29,037 bases of DNA from Chara braunii (taxonomy: Eukaryota; Streptophyta; Charophyceae; Charales; Characeae). The stretch spans positions 31,822 to 60,858 of the forward strand of contig BFEA01000912.1 of assembly GCA_003427395.1 (NCBI GenBank), written 5' to 3'. Both the position numbers and the translations under genes were made by a program. A model generated the notes under the pieces. That model was not told where the DNA came from. It worked only from the letters and a program-made list of their open reading frames with translations, and did not search any database. Below are positions 7,878-18,155 of this stretch, piece by piece (the first letter of the stretch is position 1; every line of letters begins with the position of its first letter).

Positions 7878-8743
7878 AGATAAGGCCCCCAATTATTAGA
7901 TACGACAGGGGGAACCCCGTTGGCACTTTAGAGAGGGCTTGGAAATCGAGACAGAGGTATGGAGTAACCCTCCCCAGGGTTAGAGGGGAAGGAGTGGTGT
8001 CTACAGAGTTCTTCGAGATCTACGGGCAAAAGACGGTGGTGAGGTTCTCGGTGGTCTCCGAAGGGGGAAGCCGCACTAGGAAGGTTGAGATCTTTTTGTC
8101 TCCCGACGACCGACGATTCTTCACAACCGAGTTAGCGGAGGGGAAAGACCCCCTAAGCATCGCCCGGAAGGCCCTAGACCGACTGAGGAGGTTGAGAGGG
8201 GGCGGCGCCGAGGAACGCGTGGTTGATAGAGTGGAATACCAAGGAAGGTCAGAAGTTCTAAGGGCAGCTCACGGGAGAACTTGAGAGATCCCGACCTGGG
8301 CCTACCGTCTACTCTAAGCTGACGACGCAGCCGTAAGGAGGATCCGAAATAGGGGACAGGTGATAGAGAAATTCCCATTAGGCTAAGAAAGGGGCCACGA
8401 ACTGTTCACCCAGTGTAGGGAATCGCGAGAAGACACAGACTTCGAGTGGTGGGCGCTCGTGGGAGAATTCATCAAACCCCTGTTTCGAGGACAACCCGGA
8501 GGGGTGGATAGGGTCCTGATCAGGCGGTGCTCTCAAGAGGGGGTAAGGTGGATTTCCGACCTAGAAATCGCCAACCTAGCCTTAGCAGCCTGTGAAGAAA
8601 AACGAGTAAGGGATTCTTGGTGGACTGTGACTAGCGAGGAGTCGGAAGAAGATAGTGCGATCCAGGAATCAAGTAAAGGGGAGGAAGACTTAGGGAAATA
8701 AGACGATTCGGAAGGGAGTGACGATAGTGAGGAGAACAATTAG
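7878..8743 (+). pseudogene. Accessory family II, copy 5 (several in-frame stops)
   Basis: A single + strand frame looks coding from about 7878 to TAG 8741-8743. It is interrupted by TGA 8282-8284, a TAA near 8315, TAA 8384-8386 and TAG 8699-8701. It shares EIFLSPDDRRFF, LAEGKDPLSIARKALD and ISDLEIANLALAA with copy 4. It ends in a Ser/Glu/Asp-rich acidic tail. No ATG lies near its apparent start. It ends 18 bases before the gag ATG. Confidence 0.55.
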
Positions 8744-8761
8744 AGGGTAACAATATGGTGC

Positions 8762-10656
8762 ATGGAGAGTATGGTGGACGCTGGGCTCTCTCGTCCACTA
8801 GAAACAACTGTAAGAAGGGGTGTTGAGAAGAACCCTGAGTCGGGAGCTAAGCTACGTAGGGTGACGGAAGAAATGACTGAGGGCACAAAGTCGATAAGTA
8901 GGGCCGAGAGGGGCCCAGAAGCGGCTTCAGGGGAAAGGCAAACCTCGGAGGAACAAAGAGCTAGCTCGGAGGTGCGAGTACATAGGGAGGTAGAGTCGCG
9001 GGTGCCAGTGAGAGAAGGGGTGGCCGAAGCCTCGAGGGGGCTCCCAGTAGAGCCTCGATGGGCGGATCTAGTGGACGTTGAAGCAAGGATGGGAGAAGCT
9101 CCGAAATTTCCAAGAGATAGGCCAGGGTACCGGCCACCTAGGAGAGAAGAAGAAAGGGGTCCGAATAGAAGGGACCTAAGAGATGAGAGGTCGGAGGAAG
9201 CTGGCAGTAGGCCACGAAGGTGGGCCGAGAGGGAATCGGATGCTGCATGGGCTCCCGGAGAGGTAATGGAGAGAAGTCCGGGGGTGGACGCCTGGAGAGG
9301 TTTTAGGGGGCAGGACCCTGCACGTTGGGAAACCGAATGGCCGAATGAGAGAGGACGCTACGGGAAAGAACCATGGGGGGCCCCGAGACCCCGACCGTAG
9401 ATCAAGGAGCCGGATCCCTCTTGGTACAAGCCGTACAATCCGGTGATTGACGGTCTTATGGAGGGACCCTATTTTCGCCGTTATGACGACCAACGAGTCC
9501 CTTACTACGACGTCAACCTAGGCTTGGAGGCACTTCTCTTCGACGAACGTGATGTGACGAGGTTCGTCGAGAAATGGGAGAGTTATGCTTACCGAAAGAG
9601 GTTCTCCGAGAAAGAGTGGATAAATCACTTCATCCATCACTTGGACTCGGAATTAGACCCAGCAATTAGGGCTTTCTAGCCGGCAGATGGGCGGTGGAGG
9701 ACGTTCAAAAGCAGTCTATTACGGACTTTCGTGTGTGATGATTTAATCCCCACCGTAGAGGGCTTGCGTCGGGTTACGAGGGGGGAACGGAAGAGCCTGG
9801 TGGCCTTCACTCGGAGGTTCAAGCACTTGTCCCAAGCCCTAGTGGATAGAGGGATGTTGTCAGGGTGGATAGTTGCGTAATGTTTATGTTGCACCTACCC
9901 GAGGAGAAAACGAAGGAAGTCCTTGAAAAAGCCCCAAGAGACTCGGCCAATTTCGAGAAGGTCGTCGAGGTAGTCTTCACGGGAGGAGGAGTGGACGTGA
10001 GGGAATACATGAAAGAAACCCTCGACATGGCGCTCCGTAATATGCACAACACACGGAACGATGGCCCTCGGGGGAATGACAGACCACCCCCTGGTCCACC
10101 TGGTCCACCTGGTCCCCGATGGGGAGAACGGCAAACGGGATGGAGAAGCGAGCTAGGAAACCAAGGAGGCTGGAGAAATGCCTGAGAGATAGGGGGAAAC
10201 CGAGGCCCCGATTGGGGGAATTCCCATTGGAAGGACGTTAGGGATGGAAGGTGGGGAGACACGCCTCAAGTGAGGGCCGTTGGGGCACGACCTGAGGTTA
10301 GGGCTCCGCCACCACCTGCGCCACCGCCGCCGGCTACTCCTGTGCCTATAGCCGCTACGACGCAAGGAGGACTGCGCCCCAACAACCCGCAAGCTCGAAG
10401 CGGGTGTGTTTACTGCAACGAAGAAAGTCACATCAAAAGGGACTGTCCTCATCTCACCGAGGCCTTGAGGTTGGGGGTGGTCAAGCTAAATGAAAACAAA
10501 TGGGTTGTGTGGGGAGATGATGGAGAGACAGTCTTCTTCTATCCATCAATGAAGGTGAACGTGGACAAGAGGATAGCTCTCCAGGAGGCGAGGCTGGGAA
10601 AGAAACCTGAGATTGGGGGCACCTCCAACTCGTTCCATGTCCAAATGACGGAATAA
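8762..10656 (+). pseudogene. gag: Gag, broken
   Basis: ATG 8762 opens a disordered, charged Arg/Glu-rich N-terminal region of about 210 codons. The same frame continues past TAG 9398 into the structured Gag part (WYKPYNPVIDGLMEGPYF, FVEKWESYAYRKRFSE), past TAG 9677, to about 9880. The frame then shifts by one (near 9865-9880) into FMLHLPEEKTKEVLE. After a Pro/Gly-rich stretch (10080-10130) comes TGA 10183, then a Pro/Ala linker and a CCHC zinc knuckle (CVYCNEESHIKRDC, residues spaced 2-4-4) near 10402-10443. Gag would form the particle and bind element RNA. Three stops and one frameshift make it non-functional. Confidence 0.85.
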
Positions 10657-10686
10657 CCAGGAGGTGTATCCATTAGGGAACCCTAG

Positions 10687-11676
10687 GTGTCCAGCATCAA
10701 GTTCGTTGAGACCCAGCCTGAAGAAGAGGGGCCTTGCCTAAGGGTAAGAACCCAGGTTGGGGTCGAGACATCTAAAAGCAAAAAGAACGTGGCGGAAGAT
10801 GGGGGAGGAAGGAGCGGCGACGACGACCAACCAATGGCCGATGCCAAAGTTACGGAAAAAAAGAAGGAGGAACCCACTTCACCCAAATCACCTAGGAAGA
10901 AATGCACCTTGGATGAGATAGACACAGTGGCTCCCCTTAGGAGAACCCTGATGCAGCCTATGCAGTGCACGCTTCTGGAATACCTAGCAGCTAGCAAAAG
11001 CCCTAGGGAAGAACTCCTAAGCATCACGAAGAAAGTAAGAGTCCTGCTTGCTGGAGGACCCACGATGTCGGGGGATGGTCCAGCCAAGGAAGAAGTACAG
11101 TCCTCCCGAATTACCATGGAGGAGCTGTCGGCGAACTTCTTCTCGGGGGATGAGGTCAAAAGGTTCTATGTATTAGGGAGCGGCCAGCTCCACACGGCGG
11201 TGAGTGGGAAGAAGATGAGGGTTCTAGTAGACAATGGGTCCGAGTCCACGGTATGTAGAGACTCCATCGCCCGGGAGCTAGGCTTGGAAATAGATAGGGG
11301 AATATTGATGTCGATGGTCGTAGCCGATAACAAGCTTCAACCGGCAGAAAAGGTGTGTCACAACCCCGTGATCGAGGTCGCGGGCGTCGAGGCCTCGGTC
11401 CCAATATTTTCGGTGAAAGAGTGTTCCTCCGAGTTAATCCTCGGTAGAACCTGGCTGAGCGCGGTTCACGCTACCACGGTTGACTTACCTGACGGAAGTC
11501 AGACCCTCTCAATCCAAAGTCCGGATGGAATCCGGGTGGTCCTCAAGATCGTGGACGCGCAAGATGGGCGGAACCGGACCAACATTCCTAGACGGAAGGG
11601 GAACCATTCGAGGGTATGCCAAGTCCGTTTGGAGAAAGCGCTCTTTACGGATAAGGAACCCCAGGGGACCGATTAG
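10687..11676 (+). pseudogene. Pol N-terminal region with retroviral-type aspartic protease
   Basis: It is in the same frame as the end of gag but separated by TAA 10654 and TAG 10684. The first 150 codons are a charged, Lys/Glu/Ser-rich linker. The protease follows: catalytic RVLVDNGSESTVC near 11217-11255 and the distal ELILGRTWL near 11431-11457, spaced as in retropepsins. The family usually has DTG, DSG or DNG at the active site, so DNG is acceptable. After about 11580 the coding frame shifts more than once. The two stops at the gag/pro border could be decay or a readthrough point; the decay elsewhere favours decay. Confidence 0.8.
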
Positions 11677-11763
11677 AGGTCGAGGATGTCGGGGGCAGGG
11701 TTGTGATCAACGGGATAGGGTACGAGAAGGAGGACGAGGAGGAGTTCAGTGGATGTGTGAGAT

Positions 11764-13183
11764 TGAGTTTTTTGGGGGAATCCCCCTAGCGGGCGGAATC
11801 AAGAAGCATAAAACTGTGGCGGAAAAAGTGAAACCCGTCGCGGTCAGCTGGGATAGAACGGGGGAAACTACGATATCGGAGGAGGAGATCGCCGATATCA
11901 TCCCAAAAAGGAAGGAGACTGAATGACAAAGAATTACGGTCGATAGGTTGGTCAAGATGGATATAGGGGATAAAAACCTCACAGAGGAAGAGAAGGAATT
12001 CGTAGCTATGACCTTTAGGGGCTGCGATAAGGCCATAGCCTTTGATGACTCGGAAAGGGGGAGGATCGACCCGAGGTACGCTAAGCCCGCCCGGATCCAT
12101 ACGATTCCTCACGTACCTTGGAAAGATAGACCCCGGTGGAAGTATGCTCAAAAGGAGATAGTGACCTTTATTAAAGAGAAGATAAGGACTTTCGTCGCAG
12201 AACCTTGCGAGAGTGCGTACTCCAACAAATAGTTCTTTCTGAGGAAGGGAGGGAGCAACAAGTTGAGGTGGATCCAGAATCTCCAAAGAACCAACGCCAT
12301 GACCATAAGGGACGTAGGGTCCATACCTGAAGCGGATCTGCTCGCGCAAGGAGCGGCGGGTCGAATCTACTCGATTTGCGACCTCTTCTCGAGGTATGAT
12401 GAGATCACCTTGGACTACCGAGATAGGCACATGACCGCCATGCATACGCCTCTAGGGCTGGTCCAGATGATGGTGGTACCGATGGGGTGGACGAACGGCA
12501 TGGCAGTGTTCCAAAGGGCCATAATTGCGGTCCTCAAGGAGTTCATACCAGAGAAGGTGGAGGTTTTCCTAGATGACTTCCCAATAAAAGGGTCAGTCGA
12601 GCGGGATGAGACGGAGGTCTTTCCCGGGGTGAGAAAGTTCGTGGTAGACCACATGAGAGATGTCAGGGATGTCCTTGTGAAATTGGACGACGCCAACCTT
12701 ACGGTGAGTGGGACTAAGAGCCGCTGGGGCGTGTCTTCAATCAAAATATTAGGCTTCATCTGCAATAAAGATGGGCGGAGGCCCGATCCTGGGAAATTAG
12801 AGAAGTTTATGACCTGGCCATCGCGGCTCAAGTCAATAACGGAAGTTAGGCAATTTCTAGGGGTGGTGGGCTACTGTCGGATCTTTATAAAGGCCTACAG
12901 TGAGAAAGCGGAACCCCTTAGACGACTGCTTAGGAAATCGGAGGGATGGATTTGGGGAGACGAGCAAGTCGCGACCATGGAGGTCCTTGAAGATGAATTC
13001 TGCGAAGGTGGGCAGGTCCTAGGGGTCCCTTTCTTTGAGGACGAGGAGAACTGCCCCTTCATAGTTTCTAATGACGCTGAACCTTGTTCCGTAGGGGGAC
13101 TACTGTCGCATAAAAAACAAAATGGGAAAGAGAGACCCCTTCGATTTGAGAGTCGAACCTTGAACCCTGCTTGCACTGCCTAA
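11764..13183 (+). pseudogene. Reverse transcriptase, start of RNase H, broken
   Basis: One frame, interrupted by TGA 11924 and TAG 12230; the latter sits where Ty3/gypsy elements have Trp before FFLRK. RT motifs in order: RWIQNLQRTN, ICDLFSRYDEI (first catalytic Asp), VPMGWTNGMAVFQ (in place of the usual LPFGLTNAPATFQ), EVFLDDFP (catalytic Asp pair, FLDD instead of YxDD), then KILGFICNKDG and the TEVRQFLGVVGYCR thumb/connection region. All three catalytic Asp are present. RNase H begins at about 13060 with SNDAEP. RT would copy the element RNA into DNA. Upstream, frames change several times between 11580 and 11790, including at a T6/G5 run near 11770. Confidence 0.9.
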
Positions 13184-13422
13184 AGACCTTCCGCCACTAC
13201 ATCTACGGGAGACCATTCCTCCTGAGAGTGGATCCAACCGCGGTAGCGGCTGTCCTTCAAAAGGACTTATCGCTAACCGACCCAACTATTGCTAGGTGGA
13301 TGATCCATATTAGACTCTACGATTATAAGGTCGATAGGATCTCCGGGGCCAAAAATAAGGTTGCCGATGGACTGTCCCGACTCCCGAGGAAGCGAGAGTG
13401 GCGATGTTCGAGGGAGAAATGA
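13060..13422 (+). pseudogene. RNase H domain, internally deleted
   Basis: It begins in the RT frame (FIVSNDAEPCSVGGLL, then FESRTLNPA) and shifts frame near 13180 to KTFRHYIYGRPFLLRVD, ending KNKVADGLSRLP. In Ty3/gypsy RNase H, about 15-20 residues with the catalytic Glu helix (AExNYs..ExE type) lie between SRxLNPA and the next helix. Here they are absent, so a small deletion accompanies the frameshift and removes a catalytic residue. Confidence 0.75.
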
Positions 13423-14315
13423 TACAAGTAACCTCTAACGAGGCGCGAGTGAGAGTGACCATCCGGGAGAAAGGTAGAAGACCGGAAACGTTCCTGGCGA
13501 ACCTTTACGACATGAAGTACCGCGATATGGGGTTATACCTAGCCGGAAGAGGGAAAGGCACCGAAGTGATTAAGAGGGAGGCTCTCGGGTATTGCCTACG
13601 AGGAGGACAACTCTTTAAGAGGCCTACCAAGTTTGCTATTCCCATGAGAGTCCTTTGCGACCCCGAGGAGAAGAAGGTGGTCATAGAGGAGTTACATGAC
13701 GGAGTCGTTGGAGGGCATAGAGGAGTAAAAGGGACCTTTGATAAAGTCCGTAGACTTTATTGGTGGGATGGGCAATACAAAGAGGTTGAGAAGTACAGTT
13801 CAACCTGTGAGATTTGCCAAAAGAGGGCGACGGTTCGTTACAAGGAACCGTTAGTTCCATCGCTACCTACGGTTCCTGGCGAGAAAGTCCATATAGACCC
13901 ATTAACCATGCCTAAAGGAGTCGGCGGGCTTCGGTACATCATCAACGCCCGCGACGATTCGTGGAAGCTAAGGCCATTAAGAAAAAAATGGTCGAGGAAG
14001 TAAGTGAGTTTCTCTTTTCAATACATCGCGTGGTATGGGTGTGTCGGGAAGGTTATCATGGACAAGGGAGCGGAATTCTTAAGCCAAAAGGTCAAGGCTT
14101 TGCTGGAGAAGGTGGGGATCATGGCAGCTTATACGACCGTCTGTCACCCCCAAAGCAACGCTCTGGTTGAGAGAGGGCACCAGACACTTGTAGACACCTT
14201 GGCAAAATGGTGCAAGGGCCGTGCGGAACAATGGCCGAAATTTTTGCGGTACGCAGTTTGGGCCGATAACATCACGATAAAATCAAGTACGGGGTACCCC
14301 CCTTACACCCTTTGA
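13398..14315 (+). pseudogene. Integrase zinc-binding and catalytic core, frameshifted
   Basis: The HHCC zinc-binding domain is clear: ELHDGVVGGHRG, then CEICQK near 13809-13826. First catalytic Asp: VHIDPLTMPKG (about 13890). The frame then shifts at about 13955 and returns at about 14015, so a central strand is broken and a few residues are lost. Second Asp: IMDKGAEFLS (about 14057). Glu: CHPQSNALVERGHQTL (about 14143-14190), replacing the usual HPQTNGQxER. So D, D and E are all present, but the frame is not. TGA 14313 falls where related elements usually have Trp after PYTL. Integrase would join element ends to host DNA. Confidence 0.87.
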
Positions 14316-14817
14316 ATCGGCAGGCATTGTCCACTACCCATCGAGTTCCACACCGACACTTGGACGATTGTCTCGTGAAAAAACCAACATGACTAGGAGT
14401 AAACTGTTGGAGGCACGGATACAGTAAATAGCCGATAATTTGGATACCGGACTAACCGAGGCGGGAGGAAACGTCGAGAAAGAAAGGATGAAAGGGAAAG
14501 ATAGGCGGGACAAAAATCTGCGGATCCGACGAACGCCGATAGGGATTAACGACCTAGTCTTAATGTACGATTCGTCGTTAGAGAAGACGTGGAGCCGGAA
14601 ATTAGCTAACCGATGGATGGGGTCCTATAGAGTCCTAAAGAGATTGGATGGGGGGGATTACATGCTCGCCAAATTAAACAGGACTAAGCTACGAGACCCT
14701 ATCGCGGGAGCTCGCCATAAACTCTTCCGATTGCGAGAAACCCTAGAGGAGGAGCCGGGACAGAGAGGGAAGGGAGCAATCGACCTAGAGAGGATGACAG
14801 TGATACCGACCGGTTAG
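14316..14817 (+). pseudogene. Integrase C-terminal region
   Basis: It continues the integrase: GRHCPLPIEF in the previous frame, a frameshift near 14380-14390, TAA 14425, then an open frame from 14440 to TAG 14815-14817. KTWSRKLANRWMGSYRVLKR followed by GDYMLAKL matches the GPY/F module of gypsy integrases, with GSY for GPY. The end is a charged tail with no chromodomain motif. Confidence 0.75.
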
Positions 14818-14975
14818 GAAAACGCAGGCTAAGAGAGAGAAGGAACGCCTCAAGGAAAGCCTTGAGAATCAAACGGGAGAGAGAGGAGAGAAAACGAAAG
14901 AGAGAGAGGCGCGAGAAGAGGATGAGGAGACGGAGACGGGGATAGAGTCGCGTGGGGAGAGAAGAGAGAATGATG

Positions 14976-15170
14976 AACCATAGTTAGAGAGACATGTGGC
15001 GTACCATGGTTAGAGGGGACACGGATCCGAAAGGGAGAATGTACCATAGTAAGAGAAACATGTATCAGGGGAGCAACGATTCGTAATCCCAAAGGAGATA
15101 TTGTACCATAGTTAGAAACGACCAGTGTCCCGGGGAGGGGTGCGTCGTGTGTCATGTACCATAATTCCCA
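14976..15170 (+). repeat. Five degenerate GTACCATAGTTAGAG repeats before the polypurine tract
   Basis: Copies start at about 14976 (AACCATAGTTAGAG), 15001 (GTACCATGGTTAGAG), 15041 (GTACCATAGTAAGAG), 15103 (GTACCATAGTTAGAA) and 15156 (GTACCATAATTCCC). Some are followed by AGACATGT or GGACACG. The spacing is irregular (25-62 bp). They fill the end of the internal domain. Confidence 0.75.
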
Positions 15171-15187
15171 AGGTGGGAGGTGGGGGG
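15171..15187 (+). promoter_or_regulatory. Probable polypurine tract
   Basis: AGGTGGGAGGTGGGGGG is followed by TG at 15188-15189, as expected just before a TG...CA LTR. A second candidate is GGGAAGGAAGGG at 15221-15232, also followed by TG. Because the 5' LTR start is outside the window I cannot fix which is right. Confidence 0.5.
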
Positions 15188-16934
15188 TGCCGTAACGAGG
15201 TGATGTGGTTAAGACTAGTAGGGAAGGAAGGGTGACCGTAATCTAACCGGGGGGATGGGATGAACCAAGCCCCGGGAAAAGGGAAGATACATTTCCAAGG
15301 AAACTATTAGGTAATGGGGAGAGGCTAAAAGAAGGGCTACAGAGCTGCTCGCCGGGGACGGCGAGAAATGGGGTGTGGGCTGGTTGTCGAATGGCTGCCT
15401 ACCAGCCGAAGACTTTTTCCTTTAAAATGAAAAACATTCTTTCTTTTTTTTTTGCTGTTTTTGCTTGGTTTTGGCGTATGCGTGCATGTGGGTATGGTAT
15501 TCATGGATGTCCTCGGGCGTCCGGGTCTTCATACTAACCCTTCGATTGGCTGGAGTGACGGTTCAAACCTTGGTCGCGAGCGGGATCAGGCGGATCATAA
15601 AAGATTGGAGTTTTCGGTGTAGAAATCTGAAAATGCGGGGCGGACGATGTACATCGGGATGGGTCTTGATCAGATAAAAAATGGGCGGTCGGTGAAGGTC
15701 CGGGACCTCGGTTATGAATGACCATCGGACAACTGCAGGTGCACGTGGCGGGGTCTGCTCGTGCCTAGCTTGGTCTGCGGTACCGGGAGATCGGGTGAGA
15801 CGCCTTGACGGCTGACGCGATTCTGATACTGCGAGCGCACCAGGGAGCGCCTACAACAATGTGAGGGAGGGGCCTCATGGCGATTCTTGGAACTGGCAGC
15901 AAGTTTTGGGGAGGAGCTGGTGCTCACACCAGGAAAAGGGTGGTCCATGGAGAGATGGGGGATGGAGTGAAACGTGTCCTCTCGCTGAGCACAACTGTAG
16001 GATTTGGCCAGATAAGACGCAAACCTGTGATCGGTACCTGTAGTGGGGTCTCAGTGCGCCCAAATGTGAGGAGAAGGAGGTTCGGAACTGCTCGGCCAGG
16101 CAGGATGTCACCAGCCGGCAGCAATCGAGGTCGGCTTCTTAACACGGGGATCGATTTGAGGCAAGATGCCACACTGCGAGGCAAGGGCAAGAATTTGCTC
16201 CATAAGATAGTAATTGGACGCTTGCTAATAGGCTGCTATTAGTAAGGGACTGGTGACCCCACACGAGTGAGCTGGTCGAATTGAAGGAAGCGACAGGGGC
16301 ATGGGGAAAGTAATCAGGCCTGACGTCTGGGCCAAAGAACAGCTGGGCGCGATCCCTTGCACTTCCTATACTGTGTCGCTCGGGTGGCAACGGTTGCAAA
16401 GAAAAATTGACTTGTTGACCCGGACGCAGGCTCGCCTTTGACGGCGAAAGGGAAATGAGGGAGGGAGCGACTTCGGATGCACGCAGGCGAAAGGGGAACA
16501 GAGGATGCAGACTGCAGGTAGCAGAGCTTGGAGACGAGGGCGGGAACGCGGGGAGTCAGGATGTGGTGTGGACGAAGGGTTTAACTACCCCACGACTGTC
16601 GGGAGCTTATTCAAGAATGCAAAGGAGGGATTCGGGGAAAATTTTGCAATTTGCGCCGGGACTGAAGGCTCGAGAGGTGCTCGAAGGGGATTGGGGGAGA
16701 GAACGGAAACGGGGATCGAGAGAGATATCGCGAGAGGACGATCCCTGCCGAATAATCATGCTCCGTTCGAAATACGAGATTACTCAGCTTTCGCTGAGGA
16801 AGGAGAATTGGTTGAGGGTCTGCGCTGGAGGGGCTCGTGTTCCTACAGGTGCGGGGCAACGGCAAAATTTGGTCCTCAACTGCCAACTGAGTAGGGGGGG
16901 AGGCGCATAGCGGTCTAGCTTGCCTGTGAAACAA

Positions 16935-16984
16935 AACGGTTGGGTTCTAACGGTTGAGTTCTTGGAGTGTTCCCTTCAACCGTT
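16935..16984. promoter_or_regulatory. Three AACGGTTG (Myb/MSA-like) motifs
   Basis: AACGGTTG occurs at 16935-16942 and 16949-16956 on + and at 16977-16984 on the minus strand. The middle one reads TCTAACGGTTG, close to the plant M-phase (MSA) element YCYAACGGYYA. Three copies in 50 bp inside the presumed U3 suggest Myb-type regulation of the LTR. Inference only. Confidence 0.35.
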
Positions 16985-17399
16985 GGGAGATGAGAGGGAT
17001 CCAGACTAGGAGAAGGAGGTGGGCCGATTGAAGACGAAGGAGGTAAGCAAGGAGGATCGAGGGAGGATGCGCAAGAAAGCGAGCTCGATCCGAAGAGTAG
17101 CAAAAGTAGGAATATGATTGGCGAAGGAGGAGGGAGGCGGATTAGAGTGGCGAAAGCGGGAATCTTGCGGAGCCTTTTTATGGGGGAAATGGCGAAGGTG
17201 GGAGCGGCAAGAATCCGAGTCGGAGAGATAAGCAGCGAGAGCGGGGGACTGTGCGAGCGAAGGTAGGCCCGATCCTAAGGCTAGCTAGAGGAAGGATCTG
17301 ATTGGGGAACAGAGAGCTAGTGAAGTCTCTCAAAAACCTCACACTCAGGGATAACCTGGAGATCGAGCCAAGCACCTGTTGTGAGGGGAAAGAGGAAAG

Positions 17400-17407
17400 T
17401 ATAAATA
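17400..17407 (+). promoter_or_regulatory. TATA-like box of the LTR
   Basis: TATAAATA followed by AAGG is the best TATA match I see in the LTR. Transcription would start near 17430, making U3 about 2.2 kb and R-U5 about 2.5 kb. No transcript evidence is available. Confidence 0.4.
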
Positions 17408-17524
17408 AAGGACAAATCGGTCAGTTGAACACGCGGGGAGGGGGTCTTTTTTCGGCGCCCGAAGGCGGTGCACGCACGTTGCGCACGAGTAGGGGCTTGG
17501 AGTACAGGCGGCGAGAACCGAGAA

Positions 17525-18052
17525 CGGGAGACTGCCCGTCGGGGGGAGCTCGGCTGCGCAAGCATGCTAGCAAGAAGACAGAGAGAGGGAACGGAGGTTG
17601 CGAACGCACGAGAGAGAGATGGAGAGAGAGGGAACGAAGGAGCTTCGACGCTCGGGAAGAACGGTTGCCCGTCAGGGAGAGGTCAGCACGCACATTAGCG
17701 AGAAGACAGAGAGAAGGTACAGAGGCGCACGGATCGATCAGTACGTACGTTGCCAAATGACGTACCACGAGCGGAGTAGGGGGTGTACGCGGATGCGAGC
17801 GCTAGTAGCCAGATAGTTCTCGCTAGCGCTCGAGGTCGAGCTAATGACCGTCCGAGACTCCGAGAGGGAGAGAGAGAGAAAGGGGGTTGCGAACAGAAGC
17901 GCACATAGGCGGGCCACCCGCGTACAGCGCATTCCATCGCGCGAGTGAAGACCGAGAGAGAGAGAGAGAGAGAGAGAGAGGAAGGGGGCTGCCAACCGAG
18001 GCGCACGTAGGCGGGCCAGCTGCGCACGGCGCATTCCATCGCGCGAGTGGAA

Positions 18053-18055
<3 letters not shown>
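17525..18055 (+). repeat. Tandem sub-repeats in the LTR
   Basis: Two sets are visible. One unit of about 134 bp starts near 17531 and 17665 (TGCCCGTCRGGG ... AGAAGACAGAGAGA). Another of about 102 bp starts at 17880 and 17982 (AAGGGGG ... GGCGGGCCA ... GCGCATTCCATCGCGCGAGTG split by a few changes). A GA tract (17953-17981) separates the latter two. Confidence 0.7.
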
Positions 18056-18137
<82 letters not shown>

Positions 18138-18155
18138 AAGAGAGAGAGAGAGAGA
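18056..18155 (+). repeat. (GA)n microsatellite in the LTR
   Basis: About 100 bases of nearly pure GA, with two AAG interruptions near 18133-18140. The window start corresponds to the sequence just after this tract in the other LTR. Confidence 0.95.

Noticed and set aside
10654-10686. Programmed gag-pol readthrough
   Set aside because: Two stops 30 nt apart in the same frame, with similar stops throughout gag and pol, fit decay better.
14976-15170. CRISPR-like array
   Set aside because: Repeats are short, degenerate and irregularly spaced, in a eukaryotic retroelement with no cas genes.
16373-16390. LTR start at TGTCGCTCGGGTGGC, which mirrors the LTR end
   Set aside because: No polypurine tract precedes it; the resemblance to the inverted LTR end is only partial.
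15877-16910. ORFs of 121-151 codons in the 3' LTR
   Set aside because: No similarity to retroelement or accessory proteins here, several overlapping frames, no start context.
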